In this document: positions 13,829 through 21,613 of the stretch, piece by piece
Position numbering within the stretch: the stretch's first letter is position 1
Layout: each line of letters starts with the position of its first letter
Source: Nitrospirota bacterium
Lineage (GTDB): Bacteria; Nitrospirota; 9FT-COMBO-42-15; HDB-SIOI813
Length of the DNA stretch: 27,625 nucleotides
NCBI GenBank assembly: GCA_016234155.1
Contig: JACRGZ010000101.1
Span: 1-27,625, forward strand
Direction of reading: 5' to 3'
The notes under the pieces: model-generated
What the model saw: only the letters and a program-made list of their open reading frames with translations
Database searches by the model: none
Told to the model about the DNA's origin: nothing
Program-made: the position numbers and the translations under genes

Positions 13829-15989
13829 ATCAACCGAAGAAAAGGTTACAGCTATACCTCAGCACATACTTGACGAGATAGTCGCGTTTGAGGCAGAGAT
13901 CGGGCGTCTGAGGCGCAAAGAGATACCTGAGGAAAAATTTAAGCGATTCAGGCTGCAGCATGGCATCTATGGCCAGCGTCAGAAAGATACGTTCATGGTG
14001 CGGGTCAAGATACCCCAGGGGGTCTTGAATCCGGAACAGTTGAAACTACTATCAGATATTGGCGACAGGTTCTCAAACAGGATCGCCCATGCAACTGCAC
14101 GTCAGGATATCCAATTCCATTTTGTTAAGCTGGAGAATGTCCCCGCCATTATGCGCCTCCTTGCAGAGGAAGGGCTTACAACAAGAGAGGCATGCGGTAA
14201 TACGGTCAGAAACGTCACCGCCTGCTATCTTTCGGGAATATGCCCTGATGAGCTTTTTGATGTATCACCTTATGCAAGGCTTACGACAAATTACCTTTTG
14301 CGAAACCCTGTCTGCCAGAGCCTTCCACGGAAGTTCAAAATATCCTTCTCCGGATGTTTGAAAGACTGTTCATTAGCGCCAATCAACGATATAGGCGCTG
14401 TAGCAGTTAAAAAGGGATTTAACGGGCATACACAGTCCGGTTTCAGGATATATATCGCAGGTGGACTTGGACCTCATCCACGGATAGCTCAATTATTAGA
14501 AGAATTTGTCCCTGTTGACGATCTGATCCCTTTATCAGAGGCTATATTGAGGGTCTTTGACCAGTATGGAGAGAGGAGAAACAGGAACAGGGCAAGGATG
14601 AAGTTCCTCTTAGAGAAGATCGGTTTTGAAGAATTAAGAAAACGGATCATGGAGGAATTTAAGATAGTCAAGGCATCAAAGAGATGGGCATTCACCCTGC
14701 CGCCGGAAGACACCCCGGATGACTACTTAGAGGCAGGAGCCCGGAAGGAACAGCGTCTTGTTCCTTTCGAATATACAGAAACCTTGGGTAATGGTGACCC
14801 TTATTTCCATAGATGGCGTGCCACCAATGTAATCCCGCAAAAAGAGACCGGTTATTGTGTGGCGCATATACGGTTGGTCCTGGGCGATATAACAACAGAC
14901 CAGCTAAGGAGGCTTGGGGACATTACAGAGAAATATTCCCATGGCCTCATAAGGGTAACACACCAGCAAAATCTGCTTTTGAGGTGGGTAAGGAATGAAG
15001 ACCTCTATGACTTATATAAGGATTTAAAGAAGGGAGACCTGGCATTAGCAGGTGTTGGCAGAATGATAGATATACAGAGTTGTCCCGGTGCAGAAACCTG
15101 CAACTTGGGCCTGACATCATCAAGACAGTTGGCTTATGCACTAAGTAAGGAACTTACCGCAAGGGATGACGCTGAGATTGAGGGTGTAAAGATAAAGGTC
15201 AGCGGATGCCCTAACTCCTGCGGCCATCATCATATAGCCGACATAGGATTCCATGGTGTGGCAAAAAAGATAGAGGGGCGTCTTGTCCCACACTATCAGT
15301 TACACCTTGGCGGTGGTGTTGGAAATGGCCGCGCTGTAATCGGGGATTCTGACATAAAACTCCCTGCAAGGAATATCCCGAAGGCGGTGTCAGAGCTTGT
15401 ATCTGTATATCAGAGAGAACAATTAGAGGGAGAACAGTTTTACCAGTTCATTGAAAGGGTTGGGAGAGATTACATTCACTGCATCCTGGATAAATATATC
15501 TCCATACCGTCATTTGCTGAATCCCCCGGACACTATTCAGATTGGGGTTCTAACGCAGAATTTATTGTAAAACTCGGGGCCGGAGAGTGCGCAGGAGGGG
15601 TAGTGGATATGATAGAAGACCTATTACTGGCGGGCAGCCGTGAGGCAGCCAGGGCCACCCTCCTATTTGAGGCAGGTGAACATGATGAATCAGTTAAGTG
15701 GATAGAACGGGCTATAATATCCATTTCACGGGGGATGCTTGTGCCTTTTGGGATTGATACAGAGGTGGAAAGTGAGATCATAAGAGAATTCCAGGATAAG
15801 ATAATAGATAAATGTATAGTATCAGACCGGGTTGAACCCCTGTTTGAAAATTACGGCAAACCTGAGATTAGATCCAGGATAAGTGAATTTATCTCTCTTG
15901 TTAATATCCTGGCAGGAGAAGCCCATGAGGCATATCGCCGGCTTGATGCAAACTTTAAATTCAGAAAGAGAGAAAAGGAGGAAACATAA
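13824..15989 (+). CDS. Siroheme [4Fe-4S] sulfite/nitrite reductase with helical C-terminal extension
   Basis: This 721-residue enzyme carries out the six-electron reduction of sulfite to sulfide (or nitrite to ammonia); context favours sulfite. The protein has the two-fold ferredoxin-like/siroheme fold. The second half has the ligand quartet C420, C426, C462 and C466 (CPGAETC, CPNSC). The first half also has a complete quartet, C134, C140, C178 and C182 (CYLSGIC, CLKDC). Residues ~560-721 form an extra, mostly helical domain, possibly of the HEPN type reported fused to some reductases. The electron donor is not encoded here; ferredoxin is likely. The start ATG 13824 lies in the border of a repeat, with only GAAAGG nine bases upstream. 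The stop directly abuts the sat start codon. Confidence 0.9.
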   Translation: MKSTEEKVTAIPQHILDEIVAFEAEIGRLRRKEIPEEKFKRFRLQHGIYGQRQKDTFMVRVKIPQGVLNPEQLKLLSDIGDRFSNRIAHATARQDIQFHFVKLENVPAIMRLLAEEGLTTREACGNTVRNVTACYLSGICPDELFDVSPYARLTTNYLLRNPVCQSLPRKFKISFSGCLKDCSLAPINDIGAVAVKKGFNGHTQSGFRIYIAGGLGPHPRIAQLLEEFVPVDDLIPLSEAILRVFDQYGERRNRNRARMKFLLEKIGFEELRKRIMEEFKIVKASKRWAFTLPPEDTPDDYLEAGARKEQRLVPFEYTETLGNGDPYFHRWRATNVIPQKETGYCVAHIRLVLGDITTDQLRRLGDITEKYSHGLIRVTHQQNLLLRWVRNEDLYDLYKDLKKGDLALAGVGRMIDIQSCPGAETCNLGLTSSRQLAYALSKELTARDDAEIEGVKIKVSGCPNSCGHHHIADIGFHGVAKKIEGRLVPHYQLHLGGGVGNGRAVIGDSDIKLPARNIPKAVSELVSVYQREQLEGEQFYQFIERVGRDYIHCILDKYISIPSFAESPGHYSDWGSNAEFIVKLGAGECAGGVVDMIEDLLLAGSREAARATLLFEAGEHDESVKWIERAIISISRGMLVPFGIDTEVESEIIREFQDKIIDKCIVSDRVEPLFENYGKPEIRSRISEFISLVNILAGEAHEAYRRLDANFKFRKREKEET

Positions 15990-17147
15990 ATGCTACATTC
16001 AATTCCACATGGCGGCAAATTGATCAACCGTATTCTTCGGGGCAAAGACAGGGAGATGGCAGAGTTAAAGGCCAAAGAGCTTAAAAAAATTACATTGACA
16101 TCGAGAGAGGTCTCAGACCTTGAGATGATGGCAATAGGGGCGCTGAGCCCTCTGGAAGGCTTCATGTGCAAGGATGATTATCACTCTGTCGTGGATACCA
16201 TGAGGCTTACAAATGGCCTTCCATGGTCTTTACCTGTTACCCTTGCAATTTCGGAGCAGACTGCGGATAGCCTGACTCTAAAAGAGGAGGTCGCGTTAGC
16301 AGACGGACATGGTAATGCGCTTGCACTGATGACAGTGGAAGATATTTATCCTCACGACAAGGAAAAAGAGTCAGTTGAAGTATACAAGACAGACAGCCAG
16401 GAACACCCCGGAGTTAAGTATTTGTATGAAGTCGGTCCGGTTCTCATCGGGGGTAAGATCGCCCTCTTCCAGAGGCCTAAACACCAGGACTTCCTCCAGT
16501 ACCGTCTTGATCCTGAGGAAACGAGGAAGCGCTTTCAGGAAAAGGGGTGGAAAAGGGTCGTTGGATTCCAGACGAGGAACCCGATCCACCGCGCCCATGA
16601 ATACATACAGAAATCGGCGCTTGAGATCGTTGATGGACTCATGGTTCATCCCTTAGTCGGCGCTACAAAGGGTGATGATATACCGGCTGAGGTTCGTATG
16701 CGTTGTTATGAAGCCCTGTTTGAAAACTACTACCCTAAGGACCGGACCATTCTTGCCGTATTTCCGGCGGCAATGCGATATGCAGGGCCGAGGGAGGCTA
16801 TATTCCATGCCATTTCGAGAAAGAACTACGGCTGCACGCATTTCATAGTCGGGAGAGACCACGCCGGTGTCGGAAACTATTACGGGACGTTTGATGCACA
16901 TTATATATTTGATGAATTTGAAGATGGCGAGCTCGGTATAACCCCGATGTTCTTCGACCACACTTTTTATTGCAAACGATGCACGAGTATGGCATCATAC
17001 AAAACCTGCCCTCACGATTCGAGTGAACATGTAACACTCTCCGGAACAAAGGTGCGTGAGATGCTGAGAAATGGCATAACTCCTCCAGTTGAATTTTCAA
17101 GGCCGGAGGTGGCAAAGATACTTATTGAGGCAATGGCAGGTGAATGA
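15990..17147 (+). CDS. sat: Sulfate adenylyltransferase (ATP sulfurylase), homo-oligomeric type
   Basis: This 385-residue enzyme activates sulfate with ATP to give APS and pyrophosphate, the first step of the pathway, and AprAB acts next. The nucleotide and sulfate site QTRNPIHRAH is at 194-203 and GRDHAGVG at 288-295. A C-terminal zinc-ligand group is C328, C331, C340 and H342, as in thermophilic and sulfur-bacterial Sat. There is no APS-kinase domain, so PAPS is not the product route. Start ATG 15990 follows AAGGAGG and directly abuts the sir stop; translation is presumably coupled. It ends the sulfate operon and is followed by an inverted copy of the C-rich repeat. Confidence 0.96.
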   Translation: MLHSIPHGGKLINRILRGKDREMAELKAKELKKITLTSREVSDLEMMAIGALSPLEGFMCKDDYHSVVDTMRLTNGLPWSLPVTLAISEQTADSLTLKEEVALADGHGNALALMTVEDIYPHDKEKESVEVYKTDSQEHPGVKYLYEVGPVLIGGKIALFQRPKHQDFLQYRLDPEETRKRFQEKGWKRVVGFQTRNPIHRAHEYIQKSALEIVDGLMVHPLVGATKGDDIPAEVRMRCYEALFENYYPKDRTILAVFPAAMRYAGPREAIFHAISRKNYGCTHFIVGRDHAGVGNYYGTFDAHYIFDEFEDGELGITPMFFDHTFYCKRCTSMASYKTCPHDSSEHVTLSGTKVREMLRNGITPPVEFSRPEVAKILIEAMAGE

Positions 17148-17176
17148 GTAGGTGGGTAAACTCATTCACTCATTCA

Positions 17177-17372
17177 TCTGAAAATGCCTCTTTCAAATCC
17201 CCCCTTACCCCCCTTTTCTAAAGGGGGGAAGCTAATTTCCCCCTTTGAAAAAGGGGGACTTTTACCCCCCTTTTCTAAAGGGGCTGGGTTCCCGTTGCTG
17301 CGAAGCATTGCAACGGGAAGGGGGGGATTATTTTCATCCTCCTTTGTGAGCCCCGGCTCATGACGGTTCACC
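17177..17372. repeat. Compound C-rich palindromic repeat, copy 2 (sat-purC spacer)
   Basis: This is an inverted counterpart of 13644-13828: it starts TTCATCTGAAAATGCC and ends with CCTTTGTGAGCC, GGCTCATGACGGTTCACC. The interior has several CCCCCTTTT/AAAAGGGGG hairpins and a 16-bp dyad (GGTTCCCGTTGCTGC ... GCAACGGGAA). Strong hairpins here could end sat transcription. The aprB-sir and sat-purC spacers together bracket the sir-sat pair with the repeat in opposite orientations. Confidence 0.8.
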
Positions 17373-17385
17373 TAAAGAAAGGAGG

Positions 17386-18336
17386 TTGCTCATCGAAAAA
17401 CCGGTATTGAAGATAGAAATTCCGGGTATACAGAAACTAAGGAGCGGAAAGGTGCGTGACATCTTCGACCTTGGTGACCATCTGCTCCTCGTTGCGTCAG
17501 ACCGCGTTTCAGCATTCGATGTAGTCCTTCCCAATGGAATACCGGAAAAGGGAAAGGTATTAACCCGAATATCAGTCTACTGGTTTAAACAGATAGAGGA
17601 TATAATACCAAACCACTTAGTCAGCGCTGATGTGGAGGACTTTCCTCCTGTCTGTCAACCTCATAGAGAGATGCTTGAAGGACGAAGTATGCTTGTAAAA
17701 AAGGCAAGACCGCTCCCTGTTGAGTGCATTGTCAGGGGTTATCTCTCCGGCTCCGGCTGGAATGAGTACAAGAAAGAGGGGACTGTATGCGGCATTAGAC
17801 TCCCGGCAGGTCTGGTTGAGTCATCAAGGCTCCCGGAGCCTGTATTTACTCCATCCACAAAGGCTGATGAGGGACATGACGTCAACATAACATTCGACGA
17901 GGTAAAGAGGATAGTCGGGGGTGAGATGGCCGAAACGCTGAGGGATATAAGCCTTAAGGTTTACAATAAGGCAAGGGATATGGCGGAAAAGAAGGGGATT
18001 ATTATTGCAGATACAAAGTTTGAGTTTGGCCTTCTTGATAATAAACTTATATTAATCGATGAGGTATTGACACCTGACTCCTCACGTTTCTGGTCTGTCC
18101 AGACCTATCAGCATGGAAAAGGGCAAGACAGTTATGATAAGCAGATTATCAGGGATTATCTGCTGGGCATAGGGTGGGATCAACGGCCGCCCGGGCCAGT
18201 CCTCCCCGATGAGATTGTGGAAAAGGCATCTGCACGGTATGAGGAGATAATGGATATCTTGATATCTTGTAACTACTCAGCAGGTGTTATTTTTGATCCT
18301 CAAGAAAATAAAAAACATATAACAAGAAATGAATAA
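17386..18336 (+). CDS. purC: SAICAR synthase (phosphoribosylaminoimidazole-succinocarboxamide synthase)
   Basis: This enzyme joins CAIR and aspartate with ATP in purine synthesis. The ~300-residue class is shown by GKVRDIFDLGD, ASDRVSAFDVVLP, VECIVRGYLSGSGW, the TPSTKADEGHD motif and DEVLTPDSSRFW. The start is uncertain. There is no ATG or GTG in frame: TTG 17386 directly abuts GGAGG (17381-17385), ATC 17392 has ideal spacing but is a rare initiator, and TTG 17407 is far from the ribosome site. The TTG at 17386 is listed. The last ~22 residues (from about NYSAGVIFDP) and the stop codon lie within MITE-A copy 3, which has replaced the natural C-terminus. The catalytic core is complete, so the enzyme is probably active. 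Confidence 0.92.
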   Translation: MLIEKPVLKIEIPGIQKLRSGKVRDIFDLGDHLLLVASDRVSAFDVVLPNGIPEKGKVLTRISVYWFKQIEDIIPNHLVSADVEDFPPVCQPHREMLEGRSMLVKKARPLPVECIVRGYLSGSGWNEYKKEGTVCGIRLPAGLVESSRLPEPVFTPSTKADEGHDVNITFDEVKRIVGGEMAETLRDISLKVYNKARDMAEKKGIIIADTKFEFGLLDNKLILIDEVLTPDSSRFWSVQTYQHGKGQDSYDKQIIRDYLLGIGWDQRPPGPVLPDEIVEKASARYEEIMDILISCNYSAGVIFDPQENKKHITRNE

Positions 18337-18523
18337 TGAAAAAGTAAAAAAGGATGAGTAATAGCAATAAAAAATATGATAATGTAAAGAATTGATTTCA
18401 ATATTTGTGAGAAGCATAGAAACTGCACGAAAAAATAAATCGTCAAAAAACACTTAAACATTTTTCATTTTTTGTTTAGTGTTATTCATTATCATTAAGT
18501 TATTCAATATGCTGAGTAGTAAC
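18269..18523 (+). repeat. MITE-A copy 3 (255 bp), overlapping the purC 3' end
   Basis: This is the longest copy, from GTAACTACTCAGCA at 18269 to TGCTGAGTAGTAAC at 18523. The left ~70 bp match copy 2 almost exactly and the right ~75 bp match copies 1 and 2; an interior of about 75 bp is unique. The flanks gatatctt and attagaat do not match, so no clear target duplication is seen at this copy. The first ~68 bp are read as the C-terminus of PurC. Confidence 0.87.
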
Positions 18524-18538
18524 ATTAGAATTTAATAA

Positions 18539-20215
18539 TCACAATCTCCCCGATTTCAGAATTGCCCAGACAAGCCACAGTCCGAAAAAACCGGCCACAA
18601 GATAACCCACTACGCCTATCAGGGGAAACCCGAGAAAGAGGGGGCCGATCCGGGTCTGCATGATTATAGAAGAGCCTACTATTATAGCGGCAATTATAAG
18701 ACTAAAGGATAATCTATTGCTTGCCTTATCTATGTGCTGCTCGAGATCTTCAAGTTTATCATGTTTCACCTCTATCTCTATACGCCCCTCCCTGATACGC
18801 CTCATAATATGATGCAGATCTCGCGGCAGGCCCCGAAGAAGGTTATTTACTTCCATGCCAATTTTTAACATATCCCTGTATATCCGTGAAGGCTCAAACA
18901 GTTTTTTCCTCAACAAGACCTCTGTATAGGGCCTCATATTCTCCGTCAAATTGAAATCAGGGTCCAGGATCCTTACTATGGATTCAACTGTCATAAATGC
19001 CTTACCAAATATCAGGAGATCTGTAGGCGCCTTTACTTGATACCGGCGGCCTAAGGATATAAGGCCGTTCATAAACCCTGCAAATGAGAACTCTTTTAAC
19101 GGTACGTCATAATAACTCTCTAAAAATTCCGTCATCTCTCTCTTCAATGCCTTTTGATTAAACTCACCCGTCAGTATACCCACTTCCAGATATATCTCCA
19201 TCATCTTTCCGACATCCTTCTCCATCACAGCGAGGAAAATGCCTGATAGATTGTCCACCATCTCTTCATCCATACGGCCCATTATACCGAAGTCGTGAAA
19301 ACATATACGTCCGTCATCTAAGATAAATATATTCCCAGGATGGGGGTCAGCATGGAAAAAACCATGCTCGAATATCTGTTCCAAATAAGAATCGCTGAAA
19401 TTCATTGCCAGGGTATGCCTGAACCTCATATCCCCGTCTATCTCGGTAACCCTTTTCCCGGGTGAGTACTCTATTGTGATGACACACCCTCCACTGAGTT
19501 CCCATATGACTTCAGGGACATATACAGTCTTTGAATCCTTAAACATGGTCCTGAACCTGTCCGCACTCCTCCCCTCAATCCTGAAATCCAGTTCTTTGCG
19601 GATAGACTGGGCAAACTCCTCTACCATACCCACCGGATCATAAAACTTGGCCTCCGGTATATACCTCTCTAACAGTCTTGCCAGGGTTAACAATATACTG
19701 AGGTCTGTCTCAATTATCTCTTTAATACCAGGCCTCTGTATCTTTACTACCACCTCTCTCCCGTCAAATAATCTTGACCTGTGGACCTGTCCAATAGATG
19801 CTGCAGCAAGCGGTTTTTCATCAAAGAAGGCGTAAAGTTTTTCTACAGGCTTCCCAAACTGTGCGAGGATTTCTCCTTTGGCATGTTCAACAGGAAACGG
19901 GGGGACATGATCCTGAAGTTTTTGCAGCTCTCTGATAAAGTCTTCCGACAGGATATCCCTTCTTAGACTCAGTATCTGTCCGAATTTAATAAAGGTGGGA
20001 CCAAGGTCTTCAAGCACAAGCCTGAAACGCTCGGCGGCATTGCGGGGCATTACATCCCTTTCAGGGATACGGAATAACCGCTTCCCCAAGGGAATATGCC
20101 CCTGCAAGTTTAATCTGCCTACGATATATCCAAAGCCATATTTTATAAGGGTATTTAATATCTGGCGGACACGCTGTATATCCCTGTAAGTCTGCCTGAA
20201 ATGGTAAAATGGCAT
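18539..20215 (-). CDS. AarF/UbiB/ABC1-family atypical protein kinase-like ATPase
   Basis: This 558-residue, probably membrane-associated protein belongs to the family needed for isoprenoid quinone biosynthesis. It has the family hallmarks: the KFGQ motif at 77-80 that replaces the usual glycine-loop region, AAASIGQVH at 137-145, HADPHPGN at 288-295 and the metal-binding HDFG at 307-310. Two hydrophobic helices near the C-terminus (about 500-555) would anchor it in the inner membrane. It begins 16 bases after the stop of the upstream Spy-like gene on the same strand, so the two are likely co-transcribed. The Shine-Dalgarno is weak. A true ubiquinone role cannot be claimed, because the organism may use menaquinone. 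Confidence 0.92.
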   Translation of the reverse strand: MPFYHFRQTYRDIQRVRQILNTLIKYGFGYIVGRLNLQGHIPLGKRLFRIPERDVMPRNAAERFRLVLEDLGPTFIKFGQILSLRRDILSEDFIRELQKLQDHVPPFPVEHAKGEILAQFGKPVEKLYAFFDEKPLAAASIGQVHRSRLFDGREVVVKIQRPGIKEIIETDLSILLTLARLLERYIPEAKFYDPVGMVEEFAQSIRKELDFRIEGRSADRFRTMFKDSKTVYVPEVIWELSGGCVITIEYSPGKRVTEIDGDMRFRHTLAMNFSDSYLEQIFEHGFFHADPHPGNIFILDDGRICFHDFGIMGRMDEEMVDNLSGIFLAVMEKDVGKMMEIYLEVGILTGEFNQKALKREMTEFLESYYDVPLKEFSFAGFMNGLISLGRRYQVKAPTDLLIFGKAFMTVESIVRILDPDFNLTENMRPYTEVLLRKKLFEPSRIYRDMLKIGMEVNNLLRGLPRDLHHIMRRIREGRIEIEVKHDKLEDLEQHIDKASNRLSFSLIIAAIIVGSSIIMQTRIGPLFLGFPLIGVVGYLVAGFFGLWLVWAILKSGRL

Positions 20216-20231
20216 AGTTTTTTATTTACAC

Positions 20232-20828
20232 TTACTCATCCCAGCCGTACGACCACGGCATCCCCCACCAACCCATCCTGCGGGGGCTGTTCCATCTTAA
20301 TATAAAACTTGCCAGCTCTTCATACTGCTCATCTGACAGAAAGTCCCGTGTCTTCAAAAGGGCCTTGACTCTGACACTGTTCAGGCTGGATTTTAATGCC
20401 TGCAATTTGTTAATACCCTCCTCTATCGCCTTCTCACTGGAACCCCTGGCCTTTAGCAAATCATCGAGATCCATCCCGGCAATCTCTATATCAGCCCTTT
20501 TCCTTAGCACCTCTTTTCTATAATCATTGTAAATCTTCCTGAATTTATTGGTCTGTTCATCTGTCAGATCGAGTCTTTCCTTGAGATCTTCCCACATGTG
20601 CATCATGGGCATACCCTTCATCGCCATAGGTTTCCCCATCATATGACCTTTCATGCCAGGCCCATCCACACATGGCGCCATCATCTCTTCCCCCTCATCT
20701 CCCATCTCCCCCCTCATGTGGGACGTATACATATCTTCTTTATCTCCTATAGCTATTGCACCACCTGCAAGTACTGCCACTGCTAAAGTAACAACAATTA
20801 CACCTGTGATTAATCTCCATTTATACAT
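20232..20828 (-). CDS. Spy/CpxP-like periplasmic protein with Met/His-rich segment
   Basis: This secreted protein of 198 residues has a signal peptide at about 1-26 (a hydrophobic run ending AGGAIA). It has two LTxxQ-type motifs, LTDEQ in the middle and LSDEQYEEL near the C-terminus, as in Spy, CpxP and zinc-resistance-associated proteins, which are helical periplasmic chaperones or metal-responsive sensors. Residues about 36-80 are rich in Met, His, Gly and acidic residues, a composition that would suit copper or other soft-metal binding. The C-terminus is Trp/Arg/Gly-rich. Start ATG 20828 has GGAGG just upstream. A MITE-B copy lies directly before that ribosome site, separating this gene from the TlpA-like gene. 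Confidence 0.85.
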   Translation of the reverse strand: MYKWRLITGVIVVTLAVAVLAGGAIAIGDKEDMYTSHMRGEMGDEGEEMMAPCVDGPGMKGHMMGKPMAMKGMPMMHMWEDLKERLDLTDEQTNKFRKIYNDYRKEVLRKRADIEIAGMDLDDLLKARGSSEKAIEEGINKLQALKSSLNSVRVKALLKTRDFLSDEQYEELASFILRWNSPRRMGWWGMPWSYGWDE

Positions 20829-20842
20829 AGTTTACCTCCTTC

Positions 20843-20972
20843 GAGGCTCTTGCAAAAGTCTATGTCATCCCCGAAATCTTCTATCGGGGATATGATTTTC
20901 TGTAATAATACAATAGATTCCCGCTTAAAACATGCGGGAATGACAGAATTATTAGACTTTTGCAAGAGCCTC
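20843..20972. repeat. MITE-B copy 2 (130 bp) between the TlpA-like and Spy-like genes
   Basis: It begins GAGGCTCTTGCAAAAGT and ends ACTTTTGCAAGAGCCTC, a perfect 17-bp terminal inverted repeat. Its length equals copy 1 at 11185-11314, with about a dozen differences by eye, mostly in the right-centre. Flanks are CTTC and CTTT, matching three of four. It lies 13 bp after the stop of one gene and abuts the Shine-Dalgarno of the next. Confidence 0.9.
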
Positions 20973-20984
20973 CTTTGTTAATTG

Positions 20985-21548
20985 TTAAAGTTGACGCTGC
21001 AAAAGGGATGTAATATACTGAGCTGCTTCTTTAGTGCCCCAGTCCCTGCCCCCGTGGGCCCTTCCTATTATCTGGCCTTTGGCGTTAATAAAATAAGTGG
21101 TAGGAAGCGCCCAGACCTTATAGGAATCAGAGACCACTAAGTTAGAGTCTATAAGAGCTGGAAATGATATGTTATAATCTTTTACAAACCTGTCTACACT
21201 ATCCGTATCGTCACCGGAGGCTACAGCCAATATGACAAATCCCTTTTCTCTAAATTGACGGTATAACTTTTCCATAGAAGGCATCTCTACCCGGCAAGGC
21301 CCGCACCACGTTGCCCAGAAATTAAGCATGACAACCTTCCCCTTGAAATCCTTTAAACTAACCTTTTTGTTCGCAACATCCTTCAGTGTGAAGTCATTAG
21401 CCTCCTGGAGAGTGGTATATTCCTGAATACCCATGTATGAGGCATAGTCACTGCTCCCGCCTGATGCATAGTCAAGAAAAAGGCTTAACACCAGAACTAT
21501 AGGGAAAAGTATAGAAGATGATATAATTTGACATTTGGATTTTGTCAT
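20985..21548 (-). CDS. TlpA/ResA-like membrane-anchored thioredoxin
   Basis: This thiol-disulfide oxidoreductase of 187 residues probably works outside the cytoplasmic membrane. An N-terminal hydrophobic segment at about 8-27 acts as signal or anchor. The thioredoxin fold has WCGPC at 81-85 (C82, C85) and the cis-proline in WALPTTYF at about 149. The AhpC/TSA-Redoxin subgroup (ResA, TlpA, CcmG) typically reduces apocytochrome c or keeps periplasmic cysteines reduced. No cytochrome maturation genes are nearby, so the partner is unknown. The ribosome site upstream of ATG 21548 is weak. It lies between metH and the Spy-like gene on the same strand. Confidence 0.92.
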   Translation of the reverse strand: MTKSKCQIISSSILFPIVLVLSLFLDYASGGSSDYASYMGIQEYTTLQEANDFTLKDVANKKVSLKDFKGKVVMLNFWATWCGPCRVEMPSMEKLYRQFREKGFVILAVASGDDTDSVDRFVKDYNISFPALIDSNLVVSDSYKVWALPTTYFINAKGQIIGRAHGGRDWGTKEAAQYITSLLQRQL

Positions 21549-21613
21549 TTGAACTTTTTATGCTTGCACTATAGCACGCAGGTAATTAATGCGTCAAGGT
21601 TTAACAACTGAGA

